Below are positions 49,918 through 60,760 of a DNA stretch of 64,000 nucleotides, one piece after another. The translations under genes were made by a program, and so were the position numbers. Source of the stretch: Onchocerca volvulus. Taxonomy: Eukaryota; Nematoda; Chromadorea; Rhabditida; Onchocercidae. Location: contig HG738137.1 in assembly GCA_000499405.2 (NCBI GenBank), positions 11,262,621-11,326,620 of the forward strand, in the 5' to 3' direction. Under the pieces are notes generated by a model. It was not told the DNA's origin, ran no database searches, and saw nothing but the letters and a program-made list of their open reading frames with translations. Each line of letters begins with the position of its first letter. Positions within the stretch are counted from its first letter, which is position 1.

Positions 49918-50492
49918 TATTATCAAAAAACTGTATGAAATATACACTCTAATAATGTTGCAAATATCAGCAAGAGTTAAATCAGGGTGAAGCGATTTGA
50001 TGAGAAGTAAGGTGACATGAAATAAATACAGTTAGTTAAGTTCATAATTCATCAAGTTCATAATCCAAAAAAAGTTGCAGTGGAAATTTGACGTAAGAAG
50101 AGAGAGCAGAATTTTTTTATTTTTATAAAAAAAAAAAAAAAAGCGGCAATATTTTTACTAAAAGGCAGCATAGCATTATCAATCAAATGGATTGAAAAAT
50201 TTTAAATTCCATAAAAAAGTTTAATTAATAGTTTTCAGCCTTTTTGATTGGTAAATGCTATGCTGCCTTTCTGAAAAATTTTATTATCTTTTGTTTCTTT
50301 TAATAGTAACAAAGATAATTCTGCTCTCTCTTCTGATGTCAAATTTTCACAGCAATTCTTTTCTGATGAATTATAAATCTAACTAATTGTATTTATTTTA
50401 TATCACCTTATTTCTCATCAAGCCACTTCACCTTTATTTAACTCTTGATATTTATGAGTTTATATATTCCATACAGTTTTTTAATCCAATTG
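49918..50492. mobile_element. Foldback/MITE-like element, about 575 bp
   Basis: Long imperfect inverted repeat. The left arm (about 49918-50190) contains AAAAAACTGTATG, CAAGAGTTAAAT, GATGAGAARTAAGGTGA, AAATAAATACARTTAGTTA, AGAGAGAGCAGAAT and AAGGCAGCATAGCAT. The right arm (about 50235-50492) carries the complements of these blocks in reverse order (ATGCTATGCTGCCTTT, ATTCTGCTCTCTCTTCT, CAAGCCACTTCACCTTTATT, CATACAGTTTTTTAAT). The blocks agree at most positions, and the centre is an AT-rich spacer near 50210. No transposase frame is present. Target-site duplications were not resolved. Confidence 0.8.
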
Positions 50493-51037
50493 TTTCTTGC
50501 GATTTATCCCTAATTTTAATCTTTCATACATAACTCGAGTTTTTCAATGAGTAATCACATGATTTTCCTGATGATTTTTGAATTTTTAAAACAATAAGTA
50601 TGTATAGCTTGATACCTCTGATGTGGATAGCAACATTACCATTTCTTTCAATCTCGTATGTTGCGTATAACACGTATAACATATGAAGCATTTTAAAGGA
50701 ATTTATAAAAAATTCAAAATAGATGTTAAATTCTTTTCCTATGTTAATATTGTATAAATCACCCATCAAACTTTGCTTTTCATTTCCTTAATTTTTCATT
50801 CTTTAATTCTACATCATCTCTAATCAGAAAATGCTTTGCATACTGTCCTATTTATAACTCAGTGACAGTTTTGTTAAAGTTCCAATTTACTCCTGTTTTG
50901 TTTAAATTGATCTCTTCCTTTTTAATTGAAACTAGTGCAACGGGAAGCATGGACGATTCCGCTAGTCTGTATAAAATAAAAATGTAATTATTGTTCGTTT
51001 GTTCAAAATCTTAAATCTCCGAAAGTTCTTAAACATA

Positions 51038-51130
51038 CGTCTATTCGAATGCAACGTTGTATCAAAATTTCAAGCCAATCGATCAACAACGTGAAACATT
51101 GTGTAAAAATGAACAACGAGCATTTGCATT
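51038..51130 (+). repeat. Dispersed repeat, copy 2
   Basis: Matches the minus-strand copy at 7660-7770 over several blocks (CTATTCGAATGCAACGTTG, ATCAAAATTTCAA, GAAACATTGTG, GAACAACGAGCATTTG). A third, shorter copy is at 57084-57125. The surrounding open frame 51057-51248 is probably repeat-derived. Confidence 0.55.
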
Positions 51131-51591
51131 TTTATTCCTAGAGATGATATCAGAAATATTCGGTAATCGTGAAATATTACTGCCACATAAATTAAAATTC
51201 TTTCAAAATTGTTATATTTTTGCGAATTATATTGCTTTCCATGATTAAACGTGATCTGATGCCTTTCCATTATAATATTAATCAAAATTTAATATAATAT
51301 TAATCAAAATTTAAGAAATTGTCTTCCTCATTATTTCCATGATCTTTCGTAAAAATTGCCAGAATATTTTATTTTTTGATGATTTTTTGTGAAGTGTTTG
51401 ATATATTCTCTTTGCAAATAAAAAAATATGCATGAAGTAAATTTCTTCATAAAATTTCATTATACATATCCATCTATATCTCTGTCTATTATTTTTTTTA
51501 AAAATACAGAAGATCGAAACTAATGCCAAATTAGTTTATCAAGCAGTAACAATCCTTGTAACCTGCTGCTGATATTTAAGATAAATTTAAG

Positions 51592-51786
51592 GTGGTGAGG
51601 AGTGGAGGAATTAAGAAACTTGATCTTTCCGGTGAGATTGTAAAAACTTGGTTGCTAGATAAACCTAAATTTTTCGGATTCTGATCAAATGCAGATTTAT
51701 TGATTGAAATGGAGCATTATCGAAATGATTTGGGAAAAATTTCTGAAGCAATTCATGAAGATATTTCATTAACCAGTTCTAATTAA
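51592..51786 (+). CDS. Two coding-like exons, possible alternative TAK1 C-terminus or separate gene fragment
   Basis: Exon 51592-51631 (after a TTTAAG acceptor, donor G|GTGAGA) and exon 51695-51786 (acceptor AAATGCAG) join in phase across a 63-nt intron to give VVRSGGIKKLDLS followed by DLLIEMEHYRNDLGKISEAI and a short tail ending TSSN-stop. The second part looks like an amphipathic coiled-coil. TAK1 exon 12 ends in phase 0 and this exon begins in phase 0, so the pair could replace the 49014 exon and extend the coiled-coil (440 aa in total). The intron would then be 2.7 kb and contain the foldback element. Alternatively it is the tail of another gene. Confidence 0.4.
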
Positions 51787-53361
51787 AAGGGAAATGCTTT
51801 TCGCTGTAATTGGAGCGATCTTTGTTACGGAAACTTTGTCCGTTATCATTATCATTCGGATCAAATCAATCTAAGCTAAAGAGAAAAGTAATGCAAAAGC
51901 AGCGAGAATAAAAATAATAGAGAATCTTGATATTTTAATTGAGTGCAAAAAAAGTTGCACCAAATATTGAAGTTTTTTGTGGTGATAATAATATGATAAT
52001 TGATATAGCCGCTTTATCCAAAGCTGTTTTCTCGTGAACGGGTTGTATTCTCGAATTAAATTACCTATTATACACGTTCACGAGATGTTTCGATTTCGAT
52101 ATTTCTAGAAGTTTTTTTTGTGGTGATGATAATATATGATAGTTGATATGGCTGATATTATCATCATTTCATTTCTCTATTCGAATTCTATTTGTCGGAT
52201 GGAAAGAAAACGACATTATTTCTTATAGTTAATTAATATCATTATAAGCTTCACAATTTCTATCATCCTACAATTTGCTATTCAAATTGAGATCTTGAAA
52301 TTGTCAAGAGTTAAAATCCATTCCCATTCCATTGATTTATATAAATTATGTAGCTAAAAAAAAAAAAAAAAAAAAAAGGTTGGATTGATAGTATTTCTTT
52401 GAACGGAACGTTGTTAATTAGATTCCCATAAATAGCGATGACCGGCTTAAATGTAGGACATTTGTTGCAGAAAAACGATTAGATTTTTTCTAGGTCAAAA
52501 ATTAAATTTACAACAATCAAATCGCTAATAAATGAACGATAGAATTTCCAGTAATTCTTCTTTTTCCATTTCTAATATATTTTACCATTACATTATCCAA
52601 TTTAAATGTTTATTTTGAATTTTTAAATTAAATTTAATTTGATATAATAGTATATTATAAATCCATAAGATGGAATTAACGAATTCCATTATTCAAGAAA
52701 TATATATTTATTATTTAATACTAATTATTTCGAAAATTTTATTTCACAACTTACTAAAATATTCGCGGTTATTCTTTCTCGAGGAAACTTTAGTTGCGAC
52801 AAAAATTTATTTAATGCGAAATCTGTGACGAAAGCAATTATCTAAAATTAGTTCATACTGGATTGCAAAATGATTTCAAGAAAAGCAAATTTTCCAGGAA
52901 TTTATGGCAAATAAATAAAAATCGAATAATTTTTGAATAAACATAATCTCAGAATATTCGAATATAATATCCGGCAGTTCATTTTTTCGATTATAATCTT
53001 GAAATAATTAAAAATCGCTGCATAACGTCATCATTCCATTGAATTCATTACTTGCGAACAGTATTTCATACTTTCTAAAGACGGTTAGATTTTCCTGAAA
53101 TCGCAAAATTTTTAAAATTTACTCCCAAGATTAATTTACAATTTCAATTTTGGTATTTTCAATCTATTTTTAAGATAAATTTAGGAAGATTCCTCAAAAT
53201 TTAATTTGCGTGAATGAAAAAATATAGAATAAGTTGTATTATCCGTGTGTGTGAAATTTTTTTGGAAATTTTAGAAACTCCTGCAAAAATTGTAAGGAAT
53301 TTTAAATTTAATTTTTGACTTTTAAACAAAAGCAAATCTCGAGAAATTTTTTAACAGCTAC
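51787..53361. other. Intergenic, upstream of collagen
   Basis: AT-rich with a long poly-A run at about 52358-52378 and two GTGGTGATRATAATATGATA-like repeats (51979, 52121). No exon is supported. An ATTTTTTAACAG acceptor precedes the collagen ATG. Confidence 0.6.
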
Positions 53362-56300
53362 ATGGATTTGAATGTTTTGGATGAAGGACGTGAAAAAGCT
53401 TATCAATTTGCAATTATCACTGCGCTTATCATTGCTGCTCTACCATTTGCGACATTGATAGCATTAACATCAAGTATGAATCGTTATATCAATGCTATCA
53501 ATTATCAATTACAGAATGATATGTTTTTTTGTGAGGTAAGTTTAATGCCTTAAATTAACATATTTAATTTATAGCCATTATGATTGGTAATTTAGTATTA
53601 ATCAGTCATTAGAACAAAGCATAATTAGGCTTACTTATGCAACTTATCAAGATGAAATGATAAGCTCTTATCAAGATGAAATGATAAGTGACATTGTAAA
53701 CTTAGATTAAAAATTGTTTTCACGAATGCAATTATAAGTCGAAATCAACCAGATAGATATGTCCAGTAGGCATATCGAGTATTTTTGCTAACAAACAAAA
53801 ACCTCAAAAAAACACAACTTAAGTTGTATTTCATTAAATTTCTGTTAATTTACTAGGAATGTCTACTATTGGATTGATTTCCAAATGAAAAAAAAAAAAA
53901 AAAAACTTGAAAAAAAAGAGAAAAAAAATTTTTTTTGACAAATTTCAATTTTCAGGAAACTGCAGTTTATTTTTATGATTATACCAGTATGAATAGGAAT
54001 TATCACAATGAATCAACAACAAATCAAACAAATGACATTGTGAAGGTAAGAAAAAAGCAATCATTCTCATAATTTTTAGAATTATCAATGATCTAAGTTT
54101 ATATGATATGCATGTATTGATCAGTCAATTTTCTTTATCAATTAAAAAATGAATTTCTTTCATCAATTTTTCGATCGCTTTTTCTCGTTTTTATCATTTA
54201 TGCATATAGTAAACTATCGATTTTATCCATCATATTTTCCAAAATTAATTCCTTTCTAGCTTAACGCCATCTTCGAGTATTTGAATTGTTCGCAGAATTT
54301 CGCAAAATGTCATGAAAAGTGGCGACAAGTTAGTCGAAAAGTTCGCAATATACCAATTAGCATAGTTGAAGAAATGCCAAAAACAGAAACTTTTCACGCC
54401 AATTATCTGCCATCTTCGAATACAGTTGAATCGAAACAAGCAATCGAACAAAATATTATTGATCGAACAAATCGAGAAACGATGGAAGAAATTAATTTCA
54501 AGCAATCTGATACTAGCAAAATGACAACAGAAGATTCTGATGCTCATTGGTTTAAAATCGAATCTGATAATACAAACGAAGAATCTGAATCAGCATTTTT
54601 GCATACTTACAGATATATATCTTCGACCACAAATTATCTTCAAGAATTATCGATGACACAAGCACCTGAGATACGAACTGGAATGACCGAAACAAGTAAC
54701 GGTGATCAAAAATGCAGGTATTATTAGACTATTACAATAAGAGGGATAAAAAAATTACGATATCATTGATAAAATATGATATCAAAGAGGACTGATAATC
54801 TTGCTTTTGACTCTCAGGCCTTTTCGGTTGATGATTATAACATTTTTGAAACATTGGAGTGATTCAGAAGAATGATAATTTTAGAAATTTCTTGATCGAT
54901 GAGCTAAAATAATGAAAAGTTTTGAAGATAATAGTTAATTTCAATATTGAAACTAATAATTGAAAAAGAAAAAGATGAAAGACAAAACAAAATAATGCTT
55001 TGATAACAGATTCATCTTATTATCATACATCAAATTTTTCATTTTGGAAATTTTAAATTTAAATTTTTCTTAGTACAAGAAAATCATAAAGTTAGATTTT
55101 TCTAAAAATATTTCCTAAAATTTAATTTTGTATAGCAGACAAATATATTTAATAAGTAGGTGCTTCAGAGAAATAATTATTGAAGAAACTTCAGCTATCG
55201 ATTTCACATTCATTAATTTATGAATTATTTTCATCTTGCAAGAGATTAAAAAAAAAAACAAGTATTTAATAATTCGATGTTTCCTTTGATAGGACATAAA
55301 ATATATTTTGAAAATAAGTTAGTTCAAATTCTTTCGTAACCTTTTGTTATCAGTAAATGAGATTGAGATTTTAAATTTAATTAAAAAATTCCATTCTTTT
55401 TTCAAGATTGGAAAAAATTTAGATGCTTTGGTTTACCTGGTCCAAAAGGTTTGCCTGGTCGAAAAGGACTTAAAGGTGCTCCAGGTGCACCGGGAGCACC
55501 TGGATTTCCGGCACGTTTGCCATGCGAACCACCAATTGACGTGAAAAAAATATGTGCTGACCCATGTCCAGTTGGTAAACAAGGGATGCAAGGAGCAACG
55601 GTGAATTTTTTGTCAGAATTTCAAAAAATATTTGAATATTATTCTAAAAATTTAGAAATATACATTAGCTGTTAACTTCTTTTCTTGATAATTTTTCGGC
55701 ACCATAAATGATGCGAAAAGTTTGTTGATTGTTAAAACAATTAAGGGTAAAATCGAATCTGAAAGGTATTATCTTCAGGGTCTCCCAGGCGATAAAGGTT
55801 CAACAGGAATCCCCGGTGCCCATGGCAAAAATGGCGAAGATGGAAAAATTGGTCCTCCAGGACCAAGAGGTCCACCAGGAATTCCAGGATTGGACGGAGA
55901 TATTGGTGATCCAGGGATTGATGCGACACCTACACCATTCATTCCGGGACCTCCCGGTAGAGGTGGTGAAATTGGACCAGTTGGACCACCTGGTTTGTTC
56001 TTAAAGTTTTTGCTGCAAAAAACTGCTTTTGCAATTTAAATTGTCTCGATTTTTTTTTTTTTGAAAAATTCGAATGTATTTGAGAAATCTTTTAAAGCAT
56101 AGTCGTTATGATCTTAATATTTCTTTTGCTATCGTTTCAGGACCACGTGGGATGCCTGGAATTGATGGACCACCAGGACCAATCGGGAAACGTGGACTTC
56201 CAGGTGAAGATGGACTACCTGGAAATCGAGGATCACCTGGATTACCAGGGCCAGTCGGAAAAGTTGGACCAGATGGAAATAATGGAGTATGAGATTTTAT

Positions 56301-56800
56301 CCGTTTTTTTTTTTACAACAAAAGTTTGCAAAAAAATTTTATCATTTTTATTGCATCATAACTATTTCATTTTATAGTTTTCCTCCCAAAATTCTTTATA
56401 ATTTAGAGAGAATTAAATTGAAAAGGAAAAAAAAGTATTATTAGCTTTTGATGTTTTATTTTGATAAGATAATCAGTTAAATTTCGATGATAAAGAAACA
56501 AAGTACAGTAATTTTTTTTAATTATAAATGCTGAGCAAATGTAAAGTTGTTTGAATTTTAATATATTTCTAATTAAGAAGTAAAAGATTGATAAATATCT
56601 ATGCATTTTTAATTGCAAAAGGACATTTCATTTCAATCGAAATATTAAAATTTTTAATTCATATTCAAAATCATAATTCTTATTTTCGTCAATTAATTTT
56701 GATAAATTAAAATTATCAAAAATTATAGGTTTGTCCAACATATTGTGCAACAGATGGTGGTGTATTCTTTGTCAAACCTCCAGAATGGTTCGAAGATTAA
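53362..56800 (+). CDS. Cuticle collagen with a long N-terminal non-collagenous insert
   Basis: Seven exons: 53362-53535, 53956-54045, 54260-54717, 55423-55600, 55779-55992, 56141-56286, 56729-56800, all GT..AG and in phase, giving 443 aa. The N-terminus has the nematode cuticle-collagen start: a membrane anchor ([19 protein letters not shown]) followed by [15 protein letters not shown]. Exon 3 (152 codons) is a hydrophilic Glu/Ser/Thr/Asn-rich domain that begins with two cysteines and an R-K-V-R basic site, a likely BLI-4/furin cleavage point. Gly-X-Y blocks then follow in three exons, interrupted by a cysteine-containing spacer ([18 protein letters not shown]). The last exon encodes [14 protein letters not shown].. 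and a stop, the conserved cysteine-containing C-terminus of several cuticle collagens. Secreted and cross-linked into the cuticle. The ATG follows TTAACAG by four bases. The exact C. elegans counterpart is not assigned. Confidence 0.95.
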
Positions 56801-58033
56801 AATGCGGCAAAGTTGATTAATGATGAAATTGAATTTAAATTTTTGTTTTTTTCGAAAAATTTTCCAATTTAATTATTTAAAATATTTATTTATAAATGCC
56901 ATCGAGTGTTTCTACACTACTACTCTATTCTACGCTGAAGCTGAATGAATATGCAACAAATCATTTCTACAAAATAATAGCAATTAAAGTAATGTTATTA
57001 TTGATTAATTAATTATCATTGATTTAAGCAATCGTGATATTACTGTTAATTAGCTGAATCGGTAAATCATTAAAAATTCGAAAACGTTGTGTGATAAGCA
57101 ACAACGAACATCTACAGTTTTATTTATATAAATGATTATGATATGCCTTTCCGAAACTTTGCTACAGAATAGCATCAAAATCGATCTGTTATCAAAATTC
57201 TAATTTCAATTCACTTCAATAATCTTTAAAAAAAAAAAAAAAAAAATGAAGTGATTGTATATTCCATTTAATTGTTTTCCACTTATCACTGATGCAACTG
57301 ATAAATTTTACTTATCTTTGATTGAACGTTTATCTGAAGCATTTGAAAATCAATTTTCTAGACATTAAACGCTTTCTCATGTATGAAAAAAAAAAAATGT
57401 GCAAAAAAGCTCCGAATATTTGTATCTTAACACTAATGTGATTTAGAATTAATAACTTCATCTGTGCCTTATTATAGAATACGGATTCAAGTACCAGTTT
57501 GAAACTTTTATTTAAATACTTGAAAGCAGAAATAACAATTTTGCTCTAATTATAGAATTTAATTTTAAATTTCTAAAAGTAGAAAAATTATCCACTGATC
57601 TATTGTTTCCGAGATATTTCGTAAAATTTTTATCTCTCTTCAAAGTTCATTTATTTCTTTCAAATTATTACTGAATTTGCCACATTAAAAATATCATATT
57701 TCATCTAAATAATTTTCAAATAGAAAGCATTTTTAATTCAATTAATAAGTGCTTGAAATATGTAACAGATATCAAAAATGTCTTTAATGATATCAAAAAT
57801 TCAACAAATAATGAATAAATTTCAATGTGATGATCAATGTTGTGAAAAATTTTCTTTGATTAGCTATCAGATTATTGAAAGGTTTTATTTATTTTTTTTT
57901 TTTTTTTTAATTGTATAATTGTATTCATTATTGTATTGCCATGTCTACTCTATAAATTGATTTGTTTTCTGAGCAAATAAATTACAATTCTAGCGATTCA
58001 TGTTCTTTGTTAACTGCGATATACTTCTAAAGC
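56801..58033. other. Intergenic, collagen to unknown gene
   Basis: Contains collagen 3' sequence, dispersed-repeat copy 3 (57084-57125) and the left copy of a direct duplication (57412-57700). No exon is supported. Confidence 0.6.
57412..57700 (+). repeat. Direct duplication, left copy
   Basis: Shares CCGAATATTTRTATCTTWACAC, TTTATTTAAATA, GCTCTAAYTA, AATTTCTAAAA, AAAATTTTTAT and TCTCTTCAAA blocks in the same order as 60497-60760. The offset is about 3050 bp. This copy has about 35 extra bases near 57440-57490. Confidence 0.75.
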
Positions 58034-60168
58034 ATGTTTCAAGTGACAAAGGACAAAAATAGCGAAACTTCATCCGAGTTATTCTTCGATGAGAAAGAAT
58101 GCGATTACAGCTTTAAAAGATCGCAAAGGCTCAAGTCGTATGGCAATCGTTAAATATATTTCGACCCGTTACTAATTGGATAATAACAATAAATGTGTAC
58201 ATTCTCAACTTTGACTTACTATGAAGAATGGTATCGCATCAGAGAAGTTTGAGATTTGCGAAAGGTACTAACGTGAATGGTTCCTTCAGACTTGGTACTA
58301 AAGTTGAAACTAAGACGAAGGAAAAGTCGCATAAGCGAAAAAAGAGGACATCAAAGCAAAGCAAGACAAACAGCAAAGTTGTATTCAGTTTTCGCAAAAA
58401 ACTAATGAATGAAGAAGACCATAACTGCGACGAAGTACCAAAGCAAAAACTAAGTGGTAAATAAGTCGAAACCGAAGGTTTCCAATGAAGATAAATATAA
58501 GAGATGAATCATTGAATTAAGGTTACCATTGAACTGAATGAATTGAATTGAATTGAATTGAAGTGAATTGAATTGAATTGAATTGAATTGAATTGAATTA
58601 CTTTTTTTTTTGATGGTTGTTTAATTATTGTACTGTAAAATTTTGTTGGCTACGATGTTGTCATATAACTCCAAACAGCCTTCTTGAAAAGCCATAAATT
58701 TCATAAGTCATGCTATCACTTTAAATCTCTTAAGTTTTCAGCATATAAAAAAAAATCATACGTCTCTTTAAATATAAAAATTAAATTTCTGGTTCATTTT
58801 TTACAAGTGAATTGAATCAATTATCATGCATTCGAGTAATATGATTTTTTCTTTTTCAGACTTAGGTCAAAAAATCGAAAAACGATTCATGCCAGCACAT
58901 TTTTTTTTTTTTTTAAATAAAGAAACTTTTATTCGATGAAATTGGTGTTGCAATCAAAGTGTGATAATAAATTATCTGATATTCAACTGAGCGTTCACAA
59001 AATACTTTCATGACAAAAAATTGAAAAAAGAAAAAAAGACTCTCGAAATATGCATTTTTATAATTTCTTTCGTTCCACAAATATTTTCAATTTCTTTAAA
59101 ATGTATTTAAAAAAAAAATCATACATAAATTAATATAATTAAATATTAAGTATATAATCATGTCATCCCATCCGTATATTTCCATTTTACCATCCAACAT
59201 CATGAATATTTCAACAGATTTTCACTAATTCTGCTTCCTCAATACTAAATGTTAAAATTGTCTATATTGAAATCTTAAACAAAACTAAAATCGCAAATAA
59301 ATACGTAAAATTCGCATTTTTTTCAAATGAGCGATTTTTAACCAGAAAAATGGCTAATAATTATTAATAAAAAATTTTTTTGGAAGAAAATGCGGTGCTT
59401 GTTTCCATGATTATTTGTTTTGTTTTTTTTTTTTAACAAAACCGCCTAAGCTTTGTGATACTTCTTTTCGATCCATACAAGTTCGGTACTTTCAGGCAGT
59501 GTTCGAAATATTGAGTATTATGTATTTCAGATCAATTTCTTTGGATCAATTATTTTTAGTTTAATCAAAAAAAAAATAAAATAAAAAAAAATTTCACAAT
59601 ATTCGCCTTAAGAATCTTCGTTTTGTTTTCACGAATGCGTCGAATGAGTTGGAAATCCTTCGGCATAATGGTGGTGTCACGTTTGGCGTGATTACATACT
59701 GATTTACACGTGATTACGTTAAACGTGACATTATTAATGCCAAAGGCATTGTGTACCTCCAAAAAAAAGCTGTTAAATAGGTTTCGCTAGTTTTTCGCAA
59801 GTCAAGTATGGCCGATGATTGAAAACGAAGATCGATTTTAAAATCTTATGCGACATCACGCATCAAACATTGGAACGGAAGTTTTGATGTAAGGAATTCG
59901 CTAGAATTCTGGCAGCGACGAGTTTTACGAGTCGTAACGGCTGAATGATAACGACTTGAATTTTTTTACTTCGCCGTTAGCAGAAACTGATCTTCATGTT
60001 GCATTCATGGCTAACTACTTCTGCGGCGCTTTAGAAGGTATTCTGTTAACTTTCAATGGATTCATTCAGAGTGCGTGCCATCAGAGTGACAATAGTAGTA
60101 GAAAAATAAAAAATGATGGAGATGATCCGAGAAATCTCGTAAAAATTCTGAATCCAGAAGATTATTGA
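58034..60168 (+). CDS. Three-exon gene, unrecognised basic/acidic protein of 173 aa
   Basis: Exons 58034-58137 (TC|GTATGG donor), 58227-58456 (acceptor TATGAAG, donor G|GTAAAT) and 59981-60168 (acceptor TCGCCGTTAG) join in phase with one stop at the end. Exon 1 encodes an acidic start (MFQVTKDKNSETSSELFF..). Exon 2 is strongly basic (KTKEKSHKRKKRTSKQSKTN), a likely nuclear signal. Exon 3 has a compact, cysteine-containing hydrophobic stretch (HVAFMANYFCGALEGILLTF) and an acidic tail ending NPEDY. Codon choice is less AT-biased than in the flanking DNA. The exon 1/2 acceptor is weak, and the ATG follows CTAAAG by one base. The 1.5-kb second intron holds the hairpin at 59657-59746. No known family is recognised. 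It could be a lineage-specific gene, or exon 1 could be wrong. Confidence 0.5.
58536..58600. repeat. (GAATT)n pentanucleotide microsatellite
   Basis: About thirteen units of GAATT with a few substitutions, lying in the second intron of the unknown three-exon gene. Confidence 0.9.
59657..59746 (+). ncRNA. Candidate structured RNA hairpin (pre-miRNA-like), intronic
   Basis: The left arm 59657-59695 pairs with the right arm 59710-59746: CCTT/AAGG, GGCAT/ATGCC, a two-base bulge (59667-59668), then an unbroken 27-bp stem from 59669/59736 to 59695/59710 with a 14-base loop. In the stem every non-Watson-Crick pair down to position 59695 is G-T (G in the left arm at 59670, 59671, 59673, 59674, 59685, 59686 and 59690; T-G at 59693), apart from one C-A position (59661/59742). 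G-U pairs are tolerated only in plus-strand RNA, the strand of the host gene. Expression and processing are inference. Confidence 0.45.
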
Positions 60169-60496
60169 AAAAAGAGACCATCTTCGATTGTTATTTATAG
60201 AGAGGGAGAGAGAGAGAAATAGAGAGAGAGAAAGACCATCCGAGTACTACTTTTATTGCTCATTATTATCTAATGAGTTCTGAAGATTTGAAGAATCTTT
60301 TAGGCTAAATTAAAATCTCTCAAAGGAAATAAATTCCAGGAAAAATGGCTCAAGTATCAGTAATTTTTAACAGAAATCCAAGAAAAAGCTACAAATTTGA
60401 AAGTTCTATTATGTTGAAATTGTAGAATTCAAAATTATCAGTGAAGATTTGTGATTACAGTAATTTCATAGATTATCTGATAACTTTTAGTGATAC

Positions 60497-60760
60497 CGAA
60501 TATTTATATCTTTACACCTTTTACGTCACTCTCTACAAGAAATATTAATTTGAAATTTTATTTAAATATCTGAAAAAAAAACGAAAGCAATTTAGCTCTA
60601 ACTAAAAGATTTAATTTCGAATTTCTAAAAATATGAAAATTATCGATTGATTCATTGTTTCAAAAATATTCGTAAAAATTTTTATTTCTCTTCAAAAATT
60701 CATTCATTTTCTTTCAAAATTATTACCAAAAATTTGCTACATTGAAAATATAATATTTGT
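60497..60760 (+). repeat. Direct duplication, right copy
   Basis: Matches 57412-57700 in block order (see that entry). The two copies bracket the unknown gene. Confidence 0.75.

Noticed and set aside
54245..54547. 100-codon minus-strand frame
   Set aside because: Antisense to collagen exon 3.
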